Shown in pieces: positions 6,873 to 14,763 of a stretch of 27,987 nucleotides of DNA. The notes beneath the pieces were generated by a model that worked only from the letters and a program-made list of their open reading frames with translations, was not told the origin of the DNA and ran no database searches. The stretch covers positions 1 to 27,987 of the forward strand of contig NZ_CALDMP010000070.1 of assembly GCF_937915125.1 (NCBI RefSeq). Direction: 5' to 3'. Every line of letters begins with the position of its first letter. Position 1 is the stretch's first letter. Origin of the DNA: an uncultured Ruminococcus sp. (GTDB lineage Bacteria; Bacillota; Clostridia; Oscillospirales; Ruminococcaceae). The position numbers were made by a program, and so were the translations under genes.

Positions 6873-6962
6873 GAAAAAAGGCTGTTGCAGATACAGCAGA
6901 ATCACATAAACAAATGGATATGCATATCCTCGTGATTCTGACTAATTGCAACAGCTTTTTTA
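6873..6962 (+). terminator. Long bidirectional terminator between convergent genes
   Basis: AAAAAAG precedes GCTGTTGC (6881-6888), which pairs with GCAACAGC (6948-6955) before TTTTTT. Inside, CAGAATCAC (6897-6905) pairs with GTGATTCTG (6932-6940), and the loop holds the perfect 14-bp palindrome GGATATGCATATCC (6916-6929). It can terminate the serine hydrolase gene on the plus strand and the antiporter gene on the minus strand. Its arms resemble those of the element at 1028-1190. Confidence 0.85.
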
Positions 6963-6975
6963 TATCATAGCGTTA

Positions 6976-8304
6976 TCAGGTCTCTTCCAGTCCTGCATCA
7001 ATGCCGCATTTCTCCAGACCGATAGTGTCCGGCGAAGCTGTATCGCTGTTATTGCCGGATTTTTTCTTGGGGAATACAAATTTCAGCAGAATTGGCGTGA
7101 TGATGGTGGTGAATACTACCATAATGACCAGTGGTGTCATGAATTTTTCGCTCATAAGCCCCACAGAAGCACCCTTGTTTGCCACGATCAGGGCAACCTC
7201 GCCACGGGAGATCATACCGATACCAATTTGCAAACTCTCCTTTGTGGTATACCGCATGATCTTTGCACCGACACCGCAGCCTACGACCTTTGTTGCAACG
7301 GCAACCAGCATGAGCATCAGCATAAAGACAATGAGTTTTCCGGTCAGTCCGTCCAGGGTCATGGCAAGACCGATGTTGGCGAAGAAGATGGGGGAGAGCA
7401 GCATGTAGGACAGGGTATTGAAGCGGTTGACCACATACTCGTTTTTCTTCAGACCCGAAACTGCCAGACCGGCAACAAATGCGCCGGTGATATCTGCCAC
7501 GCCGAAGAGGATCTCAGCCACAAAGGAGAGCAGCAGACAGAATACAAACGTTACGATGTTGTGGCGGCGCAGGTTTTCATTGCTGGATTCCCGCCATTTC
7601 TTGAAGAAGTAGTGGTACAGGATGGCTGCGCCGATCGCCACGATGAAGAATGCCAGAATGTTGATGATCACGGCAAAGACGCCATCGCCCACCAGCAGGG
7701 AGCCGAAGGTCTTTTCCGCTTCGCCGTCGCCGGATTTTTTACCGCCCAGGCTGATTACAACGGTCAGGGCAACGATACCCAGGATGTCGTCGATGACGGC
7801 GGCACCCAGAATGGCATTTCCGGCACGGGAACTCAGAGCCCCCAGTTCTTTCAGGGTCTCTACGGTGATGCTGACAGAGGTTGCTGTCAGGACAACGCCG
7901 ATGAAGATGTTCTGCCAGAACAGGGCTGCCATCTCCGGATTCTGTTCGGTGTTGTAGATATCTGCCAGAATAAATCCGCCCACCAGGGGAACAACAACGC
8001 CCAGAAGCGCAATGACAAAAGAGGCAAGTCCTGCCTTTTTCAGCTCCTGGATATCTGTTTCCAGACCGGCACTGAACATGAGGACAATAACACCCAGTTC
8101 CGCCAGGCTGACGATCAGATCGTTTCGCTCCACAACGTTCAGCACCATGGGTCCTAAGATGATACCAGCAGCCAGTGCACCGACTACCTGGGGCAGGCTG
8201 ATACGCTTTGTCAGCAGTCCAAGCAGTTTTGTTGCCAAAAGAATGATCGCAATTTGCAGTAAGAAAGAATAATCATTGTTGAACAAGAACTCTTTCAATC
8301 CCAT
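6976..8304 (-). CDS. CPA2-family cation/proton antiporter (Na+/H+ or K+/H+)
   Basis: A 442-aa polytopic membrane protein with about 12-13 hydrophobic segments and no cytosolic TrkA-N or TrkA-C domain. It has the family blocks A-E-L-G-V-I-V-L-M-F-S-A-G-L-E-T-D (68-84) and a paired-aspartate motif V-I-D172-D173-I-L-G. The aspartate pair is typical of electrogenic antiporters such as NapA, which exchange a cation for protons across the inner membrane. A later block, M-I-S-R-G-E-V-A-L-I, is also conserved in the family. The start follows GGGAGATAG. The upstream GH9 gene ends 81 bp away on the same strand with no terminator, so they could share a transcript, but a functional link is not obvious. 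The ion cannot be assigned from sequence. Confidence 0.88.
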   Translation of the reverse strand: MGLKEFLFNNDYSFLLQIAIILLATKLLGLLTKRISLPQVVGALAAGIILGPMVLNVVERNDLIVSLAELGVIVLMFSAGLETDIQELKKAGLASFVIALLGVVVPLVGGFILADIYNTEQNPEMAALFWQNIFIGVVLTATSVSITVETLKELGALSSRAGNAILGAAVIDDILGIVALTVVISLGGKKSGDGEAEKTFGSLLVGDGVFAVIINILAFFIVAIGAAILYHYFFKKWRESSNENLRRHNIVTFVFCLLLSFVAEILFGVADITGAFVAGLAVSGLKKNEYVVNRFNTLSYMLLSPIFFANIGLAMTLDGLTGKLIVFMLMLMLVAVATKVVGCGVGAKIMRYTTKESLQIGIGMISRGEVALIVANKGASVGLMSEKFMTPLVIMVVFTTIITPILLKFVFPKKKSGNNSDTASPDTIGLEKCGIDAGLEET

Positions 8305-8385
8305 AAGAATCTATCTCCCTTTTTCTCAAAATTCAAAGTATTCTGTCTGAGAGGCAAGCTGTCCCGTTACTATTGATATGTGGTA

Positions 8386-10563
8386 TCAGGAAAGGATCTG
8401 CCGCAGCCGCGCCGCATCCAGTCCGTTGACCTTCTGATCCAGACACACGTCTGCGTTGGCGTATCCCTGCCTGGACAACTGGGCATCGCCTACCAGATAG
8501 CGCACCAGCAGTACCAGATCGCTCGTTTTCACGCTGTTGTCCGCGTTCACATCGCCCAGCAATACACCGCTTTCCTCTGTCGTGGAGGTTGTTGTCACTG
8601 CCGGCGGTTGGGTGGCGGCAGTGCCGTCGGGTTCCACGCCGGAAATGAGCACACCGTTCTGGTATACTGGGATCTTGTCGGAGATCACATATTCCTCCGG
8701 CGTTTTCAGCAGATCTTCATTGGAATAGTCGTTTGTGGCATCCCATCCGCTCTGATAGTCCGGGAACACCAGCGCCAGCATCAGCTCGCACTGGTGCTGC
8801 CCCTCAGAAATAGGCATTGCCACACGGCCGTCAGCGTAGGTAACCTCAATATAATAAATGTTATCCTGATAGTGCTGGACTTCTGAGATCTGCACCGGTG
8901 TATAGCCGTCATACATTTTTGCCTGATCCCGGTCTACACGCATGACGATATCTGTGGGCTGATAGCCGGCATTGATGACCTCGGAGAGATCCATATAATA
9001 ACGGTAGGACATGTTGTCCTCGATCCGTGCCGGCCATGCGGAGTGGTTGGTGAACTTGAAGCTCAGGGTCACACCGCCGGACGCTTCAGTCAGCTTTGTC
9101 TCCACGTAGAATTCCTTGTCCCGTGTTTCCGGCTCTGGGAAATCGGGGTCGGTTTTGCCGCCGTAGGCAGCTGTCATTTTGCACAGCAGGGCAGTGAATC
9201 CGGCGTTGTAGTCGCAGGCTACCTCGTTGTTGATGAAGTTCTGCCGGTCGTCCTCATAGGAGCCGTCCTGGGTGGGTCCGCCGACCAGTGCGCCGTAGAG
9301 AATGTGCCGGTTGGTATCCGGTGTATCCAGGGCATTTTTCCAGGAACCATGGGCTGTTCTGTGGTGGGGATTTTTCGGGGAATTCTCGCCATAGCCCACC
9401 ACAAAGCTCTGGTTGTCCGGGTTGTTGCCCAGGCAGTAGTTGATCTGATCCTCATAGAATTGCTGATACTTGTCAGTGTTGGTGCCGTTCAGGACGGTAT
9501 CGCACGCCACACTTGCCAGGAATCCGGCAGTAGTGGCATAGCGCAGACAGCCCCAGGTGGTGAGCCATTTTCCGCCGCCGTCCAGCGTTGCCACAGAATC
9601 CGTCCAGTAGTCCAGATGCTTCTGCACCCGGCTGATGTAGAAGCTGTCGTTGGTATTGATGGCATAGAGAAGCAGACCACCCTGCATGACATCGTCCCAG
9701 CACATGCCCCAGGAATATTTCAGTTCATCGGAACCGAGTTCTGTTCCCAGGTTGGGGATATAGGAAGCTGCCTTGTCCAGATAGGACTGTTCGCCGGTGG
9801 CAATGTAGAGCCAGTTTGCGGCATAAAACAGCTCATCATAGAAGTGAGAGGAACGATAGAAACCGCTTGCATCGCTGTCGTTGTATTCGTCATCGCTTTT
9901 GGTTGTGTCTGCGATCTGAAAGATGTTCTCTGCATGCTCCAGATATTCGTCTGTCTTGTCAGATCTGCCTTTCAGTGCGGCGGCACCTGCTGCCAATGCG
10001 GCTGCCATTTCGCCGCATACCGCAGAGCTGGTGCCTTTCAGAACGGCACGTGCCTTTTCATAGTCAGCACCATTGTCCTTCATGCCGTATTCCAACAGTT
10101 CTACGGGTCCCCACCAGGTGTGGTCCATCTGTCCGTTTCCCACCTGGTATACCACGGTGTCGCCTTCGTCGCAGGCAGCCAGATAGTCCAGAACAAAGGT
10201 CAGATTGTTCACATAAGTCTCCATCTGACCGGTTTGTTCCAGCCCTTCCGGGTACTGATAGAGTCCCCATGCCAGCATGGAGGCGGAATATGCCATGGGC
10301 AGGTTGAACTTTACATGGTCGCCGGCATCATACCAGCCGCCGGTGACATAGTCCGTGACAGTGGAATCCGCGCGCCATTCCACGCGGTTCCAGTCCGGGA
10401 GCGGTCCTGCCTGCTGGCACTCATAAAAGTACAGGGACTTTTGCAGCGCTTCTGCATAATTAGCAGAAAATTCCGCACCGGAAACCGTCTGCGGCAGGGC
10501 AATTGCACCTGCGCTGATACAGCCAGCCAGGAGACAGGCGGTCAGTCGATTTCGTTTCCGCAT
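8386..10563 (-). CDS. GH9 cellulase with CBM3c and type I dockerin (cellulosomal endoglucanase)
   Basis: A 725-aa secreted enzyme. A signal peptide (1-30) probably ends after S-G-A. The GH9 catalytic domain (about 31-468) has W-Y-D79-A-G-D82-H with the catalytic-base aspartates, the H-R-T-A-H-G-S-W block (401-408) and N-E447-V-A-C-D-Y-N-A-G-F with the general acid. A CBM3c-like module (about 483-625), which usually makes GH9 enzymes processive, follows. After a Thr-rich linker (about 645-665) comes a type I dockerin (668-725). Its first calcium loop (D671-V-N673-A-D675) is normal. In the second (D705-V-C-L-D709) a cysteine replaces the usual asparagine. The dockerin implies attachment to a scaffoldin cohesin. 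It has a promoter at 10626-10654. Product class is very secure; endo versus processive mode is inferred. Confidence 0.95.
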   Translation of the reverse strand: MRKRNRLTACLLAGCISAGAIALPQTVSGAEFSANYAEALQKSLYFYECQQAGPLPDWNRVEWRADSTVTDYVTGGWYDAGDHVKFNLPMAYSASMLAWGLYQYPEGLEQTGQMETYVNNLTFVLDYLAACDEGDTVVYQVGNGQMDHTWWGPVELLEYGMKDNGADYEKARAVLKGTSSAVCGEMAAALAAGAAALKGRSDKTDEYLEHAENIFQIADTTKSDDEYNDSDASGFYRSSHFYDELFYAANWLYIATGEQSYLDKAASYIPNLGTELGSDELKYSWGMCWDDVMQGGLLLYAINTNDSFYISRVQKHLDYWTDSVATLDGGGKWLTTWGCLRYATTAGFLASVACDTVLNGTNTDKYQQFYEDQINYCLGNNPDNQSFVVGYGENSPKNPHHRTAHGSWKNALDTPDTNRHILYGALVGGPTQDGSYEDDRQNFINNEVACDYNAGFTALLCKMTAAYGGKTDPDFPEPETRDKEFYVETKLTEASGGVTLSFKFTNHSAWPARIEDNMSYRYYMDLSEVINAGYQPTDIVMRVDRDQAKMYDGYTPVQISEVQHYQDNIYYIEVTYADGRVAMPISEGQHQCELMLALVFPDYQSGWDATNDYSNEDLLKTPEEYVISDKIPVYQNGVLISGVEPDGTAATQPPAVTTTSTTEESGVLLGDVNADNSVKTSDLVLLVRYLVGDAQLSRQGYANADVCLDQKVNGLDAARLRQILS

Positions 10564-10625
10564 TTTGCATCATCCTTTCGTTAGTTTGGCAGTACTGATG
10601 TTCTCAGAATGCCCATATCCTTTAT

Positions 10626-10654
10626 ATTATGGCACGTTTTCACCCCATTGTCAA
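10626..10654 (-). promoter_or_regulatory. Promoter of the GH9 cellulase gene
   Basis: On the minus strand TTGACA (complement of 10649-10654), a 17-bp spacer and CATAAT (complement of 10626-10631) lie about 60 bp upstream of the ATG. The next element upstream is the 172-bp mobile repeat, which ends 27 bp from the -35 box. Confidence 0.75.
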
Positions 10655-10680
10655 GCGGTTTTCATCAAAATATCACATAG

Positions 10681-10852
10681 GGCAACACCGCACAAAGACT
10701 GCCTATCAGCTTTGCACGTCATATGCTTGCATATTTTCCGTCATATTTTACAAAAATGCTCGTGAATACACAAAGTATTCACTGCGCTTTTTGTTTCATA
10801 TGACGAAAAATCTGACGGCGCATCTAACGTGCAATCTTTGTGCGGTATTGCC
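10681..10852 (+). mobile_element. MITE-like palindromic element, 172-bp form (family 1, copy 2)
   Basis: The ends GGCAACACCGCACAAAG and CTTTGTGCGGTATTGCC are inverted with one mismatch. A central hairpin GTGAATAC/GTATTCAC encloses ACAAA, and partly inverted flanks contain repeated CGTCATAT / CATCTGACG motifs. It is bordered by ATAG on both sides (10677-10680 and 10853-10856), a candidate 4-bp target duplication. It separates the divergent cellulase and dehydrogenase promoters. Confidence 0.82.
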
Positions 10853-11005
10853 ATAGATATGTATTTCCGTATCAACCAGAGCAGAAAAACGGCAGACAGA
10901 ATCAGATTAGGGACATGCGGCGCACCGGCTTTTGTTGAGTTTGCATGCATATCACAAGGGAATTCTGTATGAAGTGACAAAAAATATAAAATGCCGCATT
11001 GGAAC

Positions 11006-11034
11006 TTGCAAATTTTTGTGTTCCGTGTTATAAT
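11006..11034 (+). promoter_or_regulatory. Promoter of the dehydrogenase gene
   Basis: TTGCAA (11006-11011), a 17-bp spacer and TATAAT (11029-11034). The transcript would carry a leader of about 170 nt before the ATG. Confidence 0.7.
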
Positions 11035-11209
11035 AAACTTGTGTATGCGGGCGGCGGCAGAAGTGCTCTGCGGAGTGTACTTTCACTTGCCTGCATCATG
11101 GATTTCGTGAACGAACTGCGGGATCTGAGACAGGATGCGCCCGACGGATTCAGCTGGTTGATCGGGCAGAAACGTCAGTGCTTCCAAAATGTTAGGAGGA
11201 ATACGGATA

Positions 11210-12160
11210 ATGGAAAAGAAACTGAAAAAAGGAAAAAAAGTAACCGTTCTGGGCGCCGGCAATGTGGGTGCTTCTATCGCATTTGCTTTGGCAATCAAGG
11301 GACTCTGCTCAGAACTGCTGCTCGTGGATATCAATAAGCCGAAGGCAAAGGGCGAAGCAATGGACATTATGCAGGGTAATGCATTCTGCCCGACCTGTGA
11401 CGTATATGACGGTGACTATGCAGATGCTGTGGATTCTGATATGGTCATCATTACCGTTGGTATTGCCAGAAAGCCGGGTCAGACCCGTATCGACCTGTGC
11501 AAGACCAATGCAAAGATCATGGCTTCTGTAATGCCGGAGATCGTGAAGTATGCACCCCATGCATGTTATCTCATCGTCAGCAATCCGGTTGACGTGCTGA
11601 CCTATGAGGCAATTCGTGTATCCGGTCTCAGCCCGAACCAGGTATTCGGTTCCGGTACAGTTCTGGATTCCTCTCGTCTGCGTACATGCCTGGCAGAACA
11701 TGCCGGTCTGAACATCAAGAATATCCATGCATATGTATTCGGCGAACACGGCGATTCCTCTATGGTTCCGTGGTCTCTGTCCAGCATTGCAGGCATGAAG
11801 TTTGATGAATATTGTGCAAATGTGGAAGATCTGGGTGACAAGGATGCCATTGAACAGGAAGTCCGTGACGGCGGCGCTGAAGTGATCAAGTGCAAGGGTG
11901 CTACCTATTATGCGATTGCACTGTCCGTAAGCCAGATCACAGAAGCAGTTCTGCGTGATACTAAGGCAGTTCTGACAGTATCTACATTGCAGGATGGCTC
12001 CAACTTTGACGTAAAGGATGTCTGCCTGAGCCTGCCGTGCGTGATCGGTGCAAACGGCGTGGAACGCAAGATCAAGCCGCCTATGATTGAAGATGAGATT
12101 GCACGTTTCCAGAAGAGCGGTGCTGCGCTCCGTGCTGTCATTGATGAAATGGCGCTTTGA
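11210..12160 (+). CDS. LDH/MDH-family dehydrogenase, predicted malate dehydrogenase
   Basis: A 316-aa NAD-dependent 2-hydroxyacid dehydrogenase. The Rossmann motif G15-A-G-N-V-G20 binds NAD, N125-P-V-D lies by the active site, and G-E-H180-G-D-S holds the catalytic histidine. Overall it looks like L-lactate dehydrogenase and is usually annotated so. The substrate-specificity loop, however, reads I-A-R87-K-P-G-Q-T-R93. R87 aligns with LDH position 102, which is Gln in lactate enzymes and Arg in malate enzymes. I therefore infer oxaloacetate/malate as substrate, as in the LDH-like malate dehydrogenases of cellulolytic Clostridia. The neighbouring malic enzyme supports this. I chose the ATG at 11210 because AGGAGG (11194-11199) lies 10 bases upstream; an earlier in-frame start would overlap that site. 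The alternative is a genuine lactate dehydrogenase. Confidence 0.8.
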   Translation: MEKKLKKGKKVTVLGAGNVGASIAFALAIKGLCSELLLVDINKPKAKGEAMDIMQGNAFCPTCDVYDGDYADAVDSDMVIITVGIARKPGQTRIDLCKTNAKIMASVMPEIVKYAPHACYLIVSNPVDVLTYEAIRVSGLSPNQVFGSGTVLDSSRLRTCLAEHAGLNIKNIHAYVFGEHGDSSMVPWSLSSIAGMKFDEYCANVEDLGDKDAIEQEVRDGGAEVIKCKGATYYAIALSVSQITEAVLRDTKAVLTVSTLQDGSNFDVKDVCLSLPCVIGANGVERKIKPPMIEDEIARFQKSGAALRAVIDEMAL

Positions 12161-12176
12161 TCGCCGATTGAATAAA

Positions 12177-12222
12177 GGCAATACCGCACAAAGAGCGCCT
12201 AGCGGCTTTGTACGGTATTGCC
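12177..12222 (+). mobile_element. MITE-like palindromic element, 46-bp form (family 1, copy 3)
   Basis: Two 17-bp arms, GGCAATACCGCACAAAG and CTTTGTACGGTATTGCC, with one mismatch around a 12-nt loop. TAAA flanks both sides (12173-12176 and 12223-12226). It lies 16 bp after the dehydrogenase stop codon and just before its terminator. Confidence 0.75.
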
Positions 12223-12230
12223 TAAAATTG

Positions 12231-12274
12231 AAACCACCGGAGAAGTTTGTGTAAAACAATGCTCCGGTGGTTTT
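12231..12274 (+). terminator. Intrinsic terminator after the dehydrogenase gene
   Basis: AACCACCGGAG pairs with CTCCGGTGGTT and is followed by TTTT. A second, bulged hairpin, CCGGGTAAA with TTTATCCCGG (12275-12299), follows directly without a T run. Malic enzyme is therefore probably transcribed at least partly from its own promoter, although I see no clear -35/-10 pair in the short gap. Confidence 0.8.
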
Positions 12275-12339
12275 CCGGGTAAACACGATTTTATCCCGGA
12301 TCTTCGAATTGCTTGTGATGGAAAGGAATTGTAATAATT

Positions 12340-13518
12340 ATGGATTATGCAGCAGAATCCCTGAAACTGCACTATGAGTGGCAGGGAAAGGTAGAAGTGA
12401 CTCTTCGTGCACCCCTTGAGACAGCCGATGATCTTTCTCTGGCATATACGCCGGGCGTTGCCCAGCCCTGCCTGGAGATTCAGAAAGATGTTTTGAAGAG
12501 CTATGATCTGACACGTCGGGGCAATCTGGTGGCTGTTATTACTGACGGCACAGCTGTATTGGGTCTGGGTGACATCGGTCCGGAGGCTGGTATGCCTGTT
12601 ATGGAAGGCAAGTGCGCTCTCTTCAAGAAATTCGGCGATGTTGACGCCATTCCCCTCTGTGTCCGTTCAAAGGATGTGGACGATATCGTCAATACCGTCC
12701 GCCTTCTCGCCGGAAGCTTTGGCGGCGTGAATCTAGAAGATATCTCTGCACCTCGCTGCTTTGAAATTGAACGCCGGCTGAAAGAATGCTGTGATATTCC
12801 TATTTTCCATGACGACCAGCACGGTACTGCTGTTGTCACACTGGCAGCAATGCTCAATGCCCTGAAGCTCACCGGAAAGGATATCCACGAGATCAAGGTG
12901 GTTACCAGCGGTGCAGGCGCTGCCGGCATTGCCATTATCCGTTTGCTCATTGCAATGGGTCTGGATCCTCATCACGTAGTTCTCTGTGACCGTCACGGTG
13001 CCATCTATGAGGGCCGTGAAGATCTCAATCCCCAGAAGGAAGAAATGGCGGCGATCACCAACAGCGGACATAAAAAAGGTACACTGGCGGAAATGCTCGT
13101 GGGCGCAGATGTCTTTATCGGCGTATCTGCACCGGGCTGCGTAACAGCGGATATGGTCAAGACTATGGCGAAAGATCCTATTATTTTCGCTATGGCAAAC
13201 CCCACACCGGAGATCATGCCGGAAGAGGCACTGGAAGCCGGCGCAGCTGTCATGGGCACAGGACGCAGCGACTTCCCTAACCAGATCAACAACGTTCTGG
13301 CGTTTCCTGGCATTTTCCGTGGTGCACTGGATGTTCGTGCAAGTGACATCAACGATGCAATGAAGATCGCAGCTGCAAAGGCAATTGCTGACTTTGTACC
13401 GGCAGACAAGCTGGCAGCAGATTATATTATCCCCAGTCCTCTGGAGGATGGCGTCGGTGCAGCAGTGGCAAAGGCTGTGGCACAGGCTGCACGGGATACC
13501 GGCGTAGCACGTCTTTAA
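12340..13518 (+). CDS. Malic enzyme (malate:NAD(P)+ oxidoreductase, decarboxylating)
   Basis: A 392-aa short-form bacterial malic enzyme that converts malate to pyruvate and CO2 and reduces NAD(P)+. The catalytic tyrosine lies in A-Y36-T-P-G-V-A and the lysine in E-G-K91-C-A-L-F. The divalent-metal block V-N-L-E-D-I-S-A-P-R-C-F-E-I-E and the signature I-F-H-D-D-Q-H-G-T-A are intact. A nucleotide-binding motif, S-G-A-G-A-A-G-I-A, opens the C-terminal Rossmann domain. The length is normal for the class without the phosphotransacetylase extension. GGAAAGGAA precedes the ATG. The adjacent predicted malate dehydrogenase suggests a malate shunt from oxaloacetate to pyruvate. NAD versus NADP preference cannot be settled by eye. 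Confidence 0.93.
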   Translation: MDYAAESLKLHYEWQGKVEVTLRAPLETADDLSLAYTPGVAQPCLEIQKDVLKSYDLTRRGNLVAVITDGTAVLGLGDIGPEAGMPVMEGKCALFKKFGDVDAIPLCVRSKDVDDIVNTVRLLAGSFGGVNLEDISAPRCFEIERRLKECCDIPIFHDDQHGTAVVTLAAMLNALKLTGKDIHEIKVVTSGAGAAGIAIIRLLIAMGLDPHHVVLCDRHGAIYEGREDLNPQKEEMAAITNSGHKKGTLAEMLVGADVFIGVSAPGCVTADMVKTMAKDPIIFAMANPTPEIMPEEALEAGAAVMGTGRSDFPNQINNVLAFPGIFRGALDVRASDINDAMKIAAAKAIADFVPADKLAADYIIPSPLEDGVGAAVAKAVAQAARDTGVARL

Positions 13519-13530
13519 ATAAGTACAGGT

Positions 13531-13596
13531 CACCTCTAAAAACTTCCTCACCCGCCATCTGTGGCGCATCGGACGGATTCGGGGTATTTAGAGGTG
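13531..13596 (+). repeat. Palindromic repeat, complete copy (family 2)
   Basis: The perfect 10-bp inverted ends CACCTCTAAA (13531-13540) and TTTAGAGGTG (13587-13596) enclose a region with further imperfect pairing (TCACCCG against CGGGGT). The right half matches positions 16-48 of the window. It lies 13 bp after the malic enzyme stop codon. I see no clear target duplication. Confidence 0.7.
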
Positions 13597-13620
13597 CTCT
13601 ACAATAAATCAACGAAACGA

Positions 13621-13651
13621 AGCAGGGAACCATCAGATTCCCTGCTTTTTT
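13621..13651 (+). terminator. Intrinsic terminator after malic enzyme
   Basis: The perfect 9-bp stem AGCAGGGAA/TTCCCTGCT (13621-13629, 13638-13646) is followed by TTTTT. Confidence 0.9.
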
Positions 13652-13762
13652 ATGAAATGCAATATCATGGCATGCGTTCACAAAGAAATCGAAAGCCAAA
13701 CCCCGGTGCTGCAATTCATTTTTTTAAAAACTGCTGAGAATTGAAAGAAAGTGGGAAAAGAC

Positions 13763-13791
13763 TTGCAAATGGATGAAAAAAGTGCTAAAAT
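13763..13791 (+). promoter_or_regulatory. Promoter of the ComEA-like gene
   Basis: TTGCAA (13763-13768), a 17-bp spacer and TAAAAT (13786-13791) end about 36 bp before the start codon. Confidence 0.65.
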
Positions 13792-13827
13792 AACAAGTGG
13801 CAGAAAAATTCAGTTTGGAAGGATGCT

Positions 13828-14619
13828 ATGAAACAGAAGCGACGGGACTGGCTCATGAGAATCCTGGGTGCAGGATTGCTTTTGGGTGCAATTGGCATCA
13901 TCGGCTGGCAGGGCGCAGGATATCTTTCTCGTGAAAAAACGGAAACGGCGCCCCGGCGGATGGAGGCAGTCACTGCGACTGCTTCGGCATTTTCGGCGGT
14001 ATCTGACACGACCAGTACGGTTGAAACTGTCACCGCTGCATCAGAGCGCACAGCACCTCAGACCACGGCCGGGTCAAAGCAGACGACCATGGAAGAAAGG
14101 GTGTCCTTTCCACTGGAACTGAATGAAGCATCTGCTGAAGAATTGGAACAGCTGCCGGGTATCGGCAAAGTGCTGGCAGAACGGATCATAGCATACCGTG
14201 CTTCGATTGGTAATTTTACCAATCGGGAGCAATTGCTGGAAGTGGACGGCGTGGGTGAAAAAACCTTGTCGCAGATCTATGATATGGTCTATGTGGAAAA
14301 TGAATTCGTTTCCATTCCGGAATCCAACGGAGAACCGGAGGAATCGGAAGCGCCGGAAGTAGAGTCTCCTGCGGAAATGCCTGCTGAAACAGTGCAGTCC
14401 ACGGAGATCCTGACGGTTGATCTGAATACAGCAACAAAAGAGGAATTGCTTGGCTTGCCGGACATGACGCCGGAGCTTGCAGATGCTATTCTGGCATTCC
14501 GCAGCGAGCTTCAGGGCTATACATCTGTATATGAACTGCTCTATCTGGATGGTATGACAGAGACATATTTCAACCGGATTCGTGATTATATACAAATCAC
14601 ATGTTCAGAAAGCAAGTAA
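13828..14619 (+). CDS. Membrane-anchored protein with two ComEA-type helix-hairpin-helix domains
   Basis: A 263-aa protein with a short basic N-terminus and one membrane segment (about 11-30), so it is likely anchored with its bulk outside the cytoplasm. A Thr/Ala/Ser-rich linker (about 40-90) leads to a first ComEA-like HhH domain (94-156) with L-N-E-A-S-A-E-E-L-E-Q-L-P-G-I-G-K and V-D-G-V-G-E-K. A Glu/Pro-rich linker (about 165-192) leads to a second domain (196-258) with D-L-N-T-A-T-K-E-E-L-L-G-L-P. ComEA binds incoming double-stranded DNA during natural transformation and normally has one such domain. The second copy here has lost the glycines of its hairpins (P-D-M-T-P and L-D-G-M-T), so it may bind DNA weakly or serve another role. 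No comEC or comEB is nearby. GGAAGG precedes the start. Confidence 0.8.
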   Translation: MKQKRRDWLMRILGAGLLLGAIGIIGWQGAGYLSREKTETAPRRMEAVTATASAFSAVSDTTSTVETVTAASERTAPQTTAGSKQTTMEERVSFPLELNEASAEELEQLPGIGKVLAERIIAYRASIGNFTNREQLLEVDGVGEKTLSQIYDMVYVENEFVSIPESNGEPEESEAPEVESPAEMPAETVQSTEILTVDLNTATKEELLGLPDMTPELADAILAFRSELQGYTSVYELLYLDGMTETYFNRIRDYIQITCSESK

Positions 14620-14763
14620 GTGTGCACTTTTCCGGATATATCAGGGATTTAACCATTTTGTAACCTTTCCCGGAAACCTTAGAAATTATCGTTAATCTGC
14701 ACAAAAAAATGATGATATTATTATGCAGTTCAACCGAAAAAAATGAAAGAACGGTATAAGCCA

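Larger units (their letters stand above)
10564..11209. other. Divergent intergenic region between the cellulase and the dehydrogenase genes
   Basis: A 646-bp gap holding the cellulase promoter (10626-10654, minus), a 172-bp mobile repeat (10681-10852), about 150 bp with nothing I recognise (10853-11005), the dehydrogenase promoter (11006-11034) and a leader of about 170 nt. Within the leader GCAGA/TCTGC (about 11059-11073) could form a small hairpin. An open frame starting at 11098 has no ribosome binding site and runs into the dehydrogenase gene out of frame, so I do not call it. Confidence 0.6.

Noticed and set aside
6946..8157. 403-aa open frame opposite the antiporter, and a 513-aa one opposite the cellulase (9043-10584)
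   Set aside because: Both are antisense shadows of well-supported genes; the His/Gln/Asp-rich composition is the reverse complement of hydrophobic or GH9 codons.
11098..11337. Open frame in the leader of the dehydrogenase gene, as a possible regulatory upstream peptide
   Set aside because: It has no ribosome binding site, runs out of frame deep into the real gene, and its composition after 11210 is that of a shadow frame.
14620..14763. Terminator after the ComEA-like gene
   Set aside because: TTTCCGG and CCGGAAA are about 35 nt apart with no T run, so the evidence is too weak.
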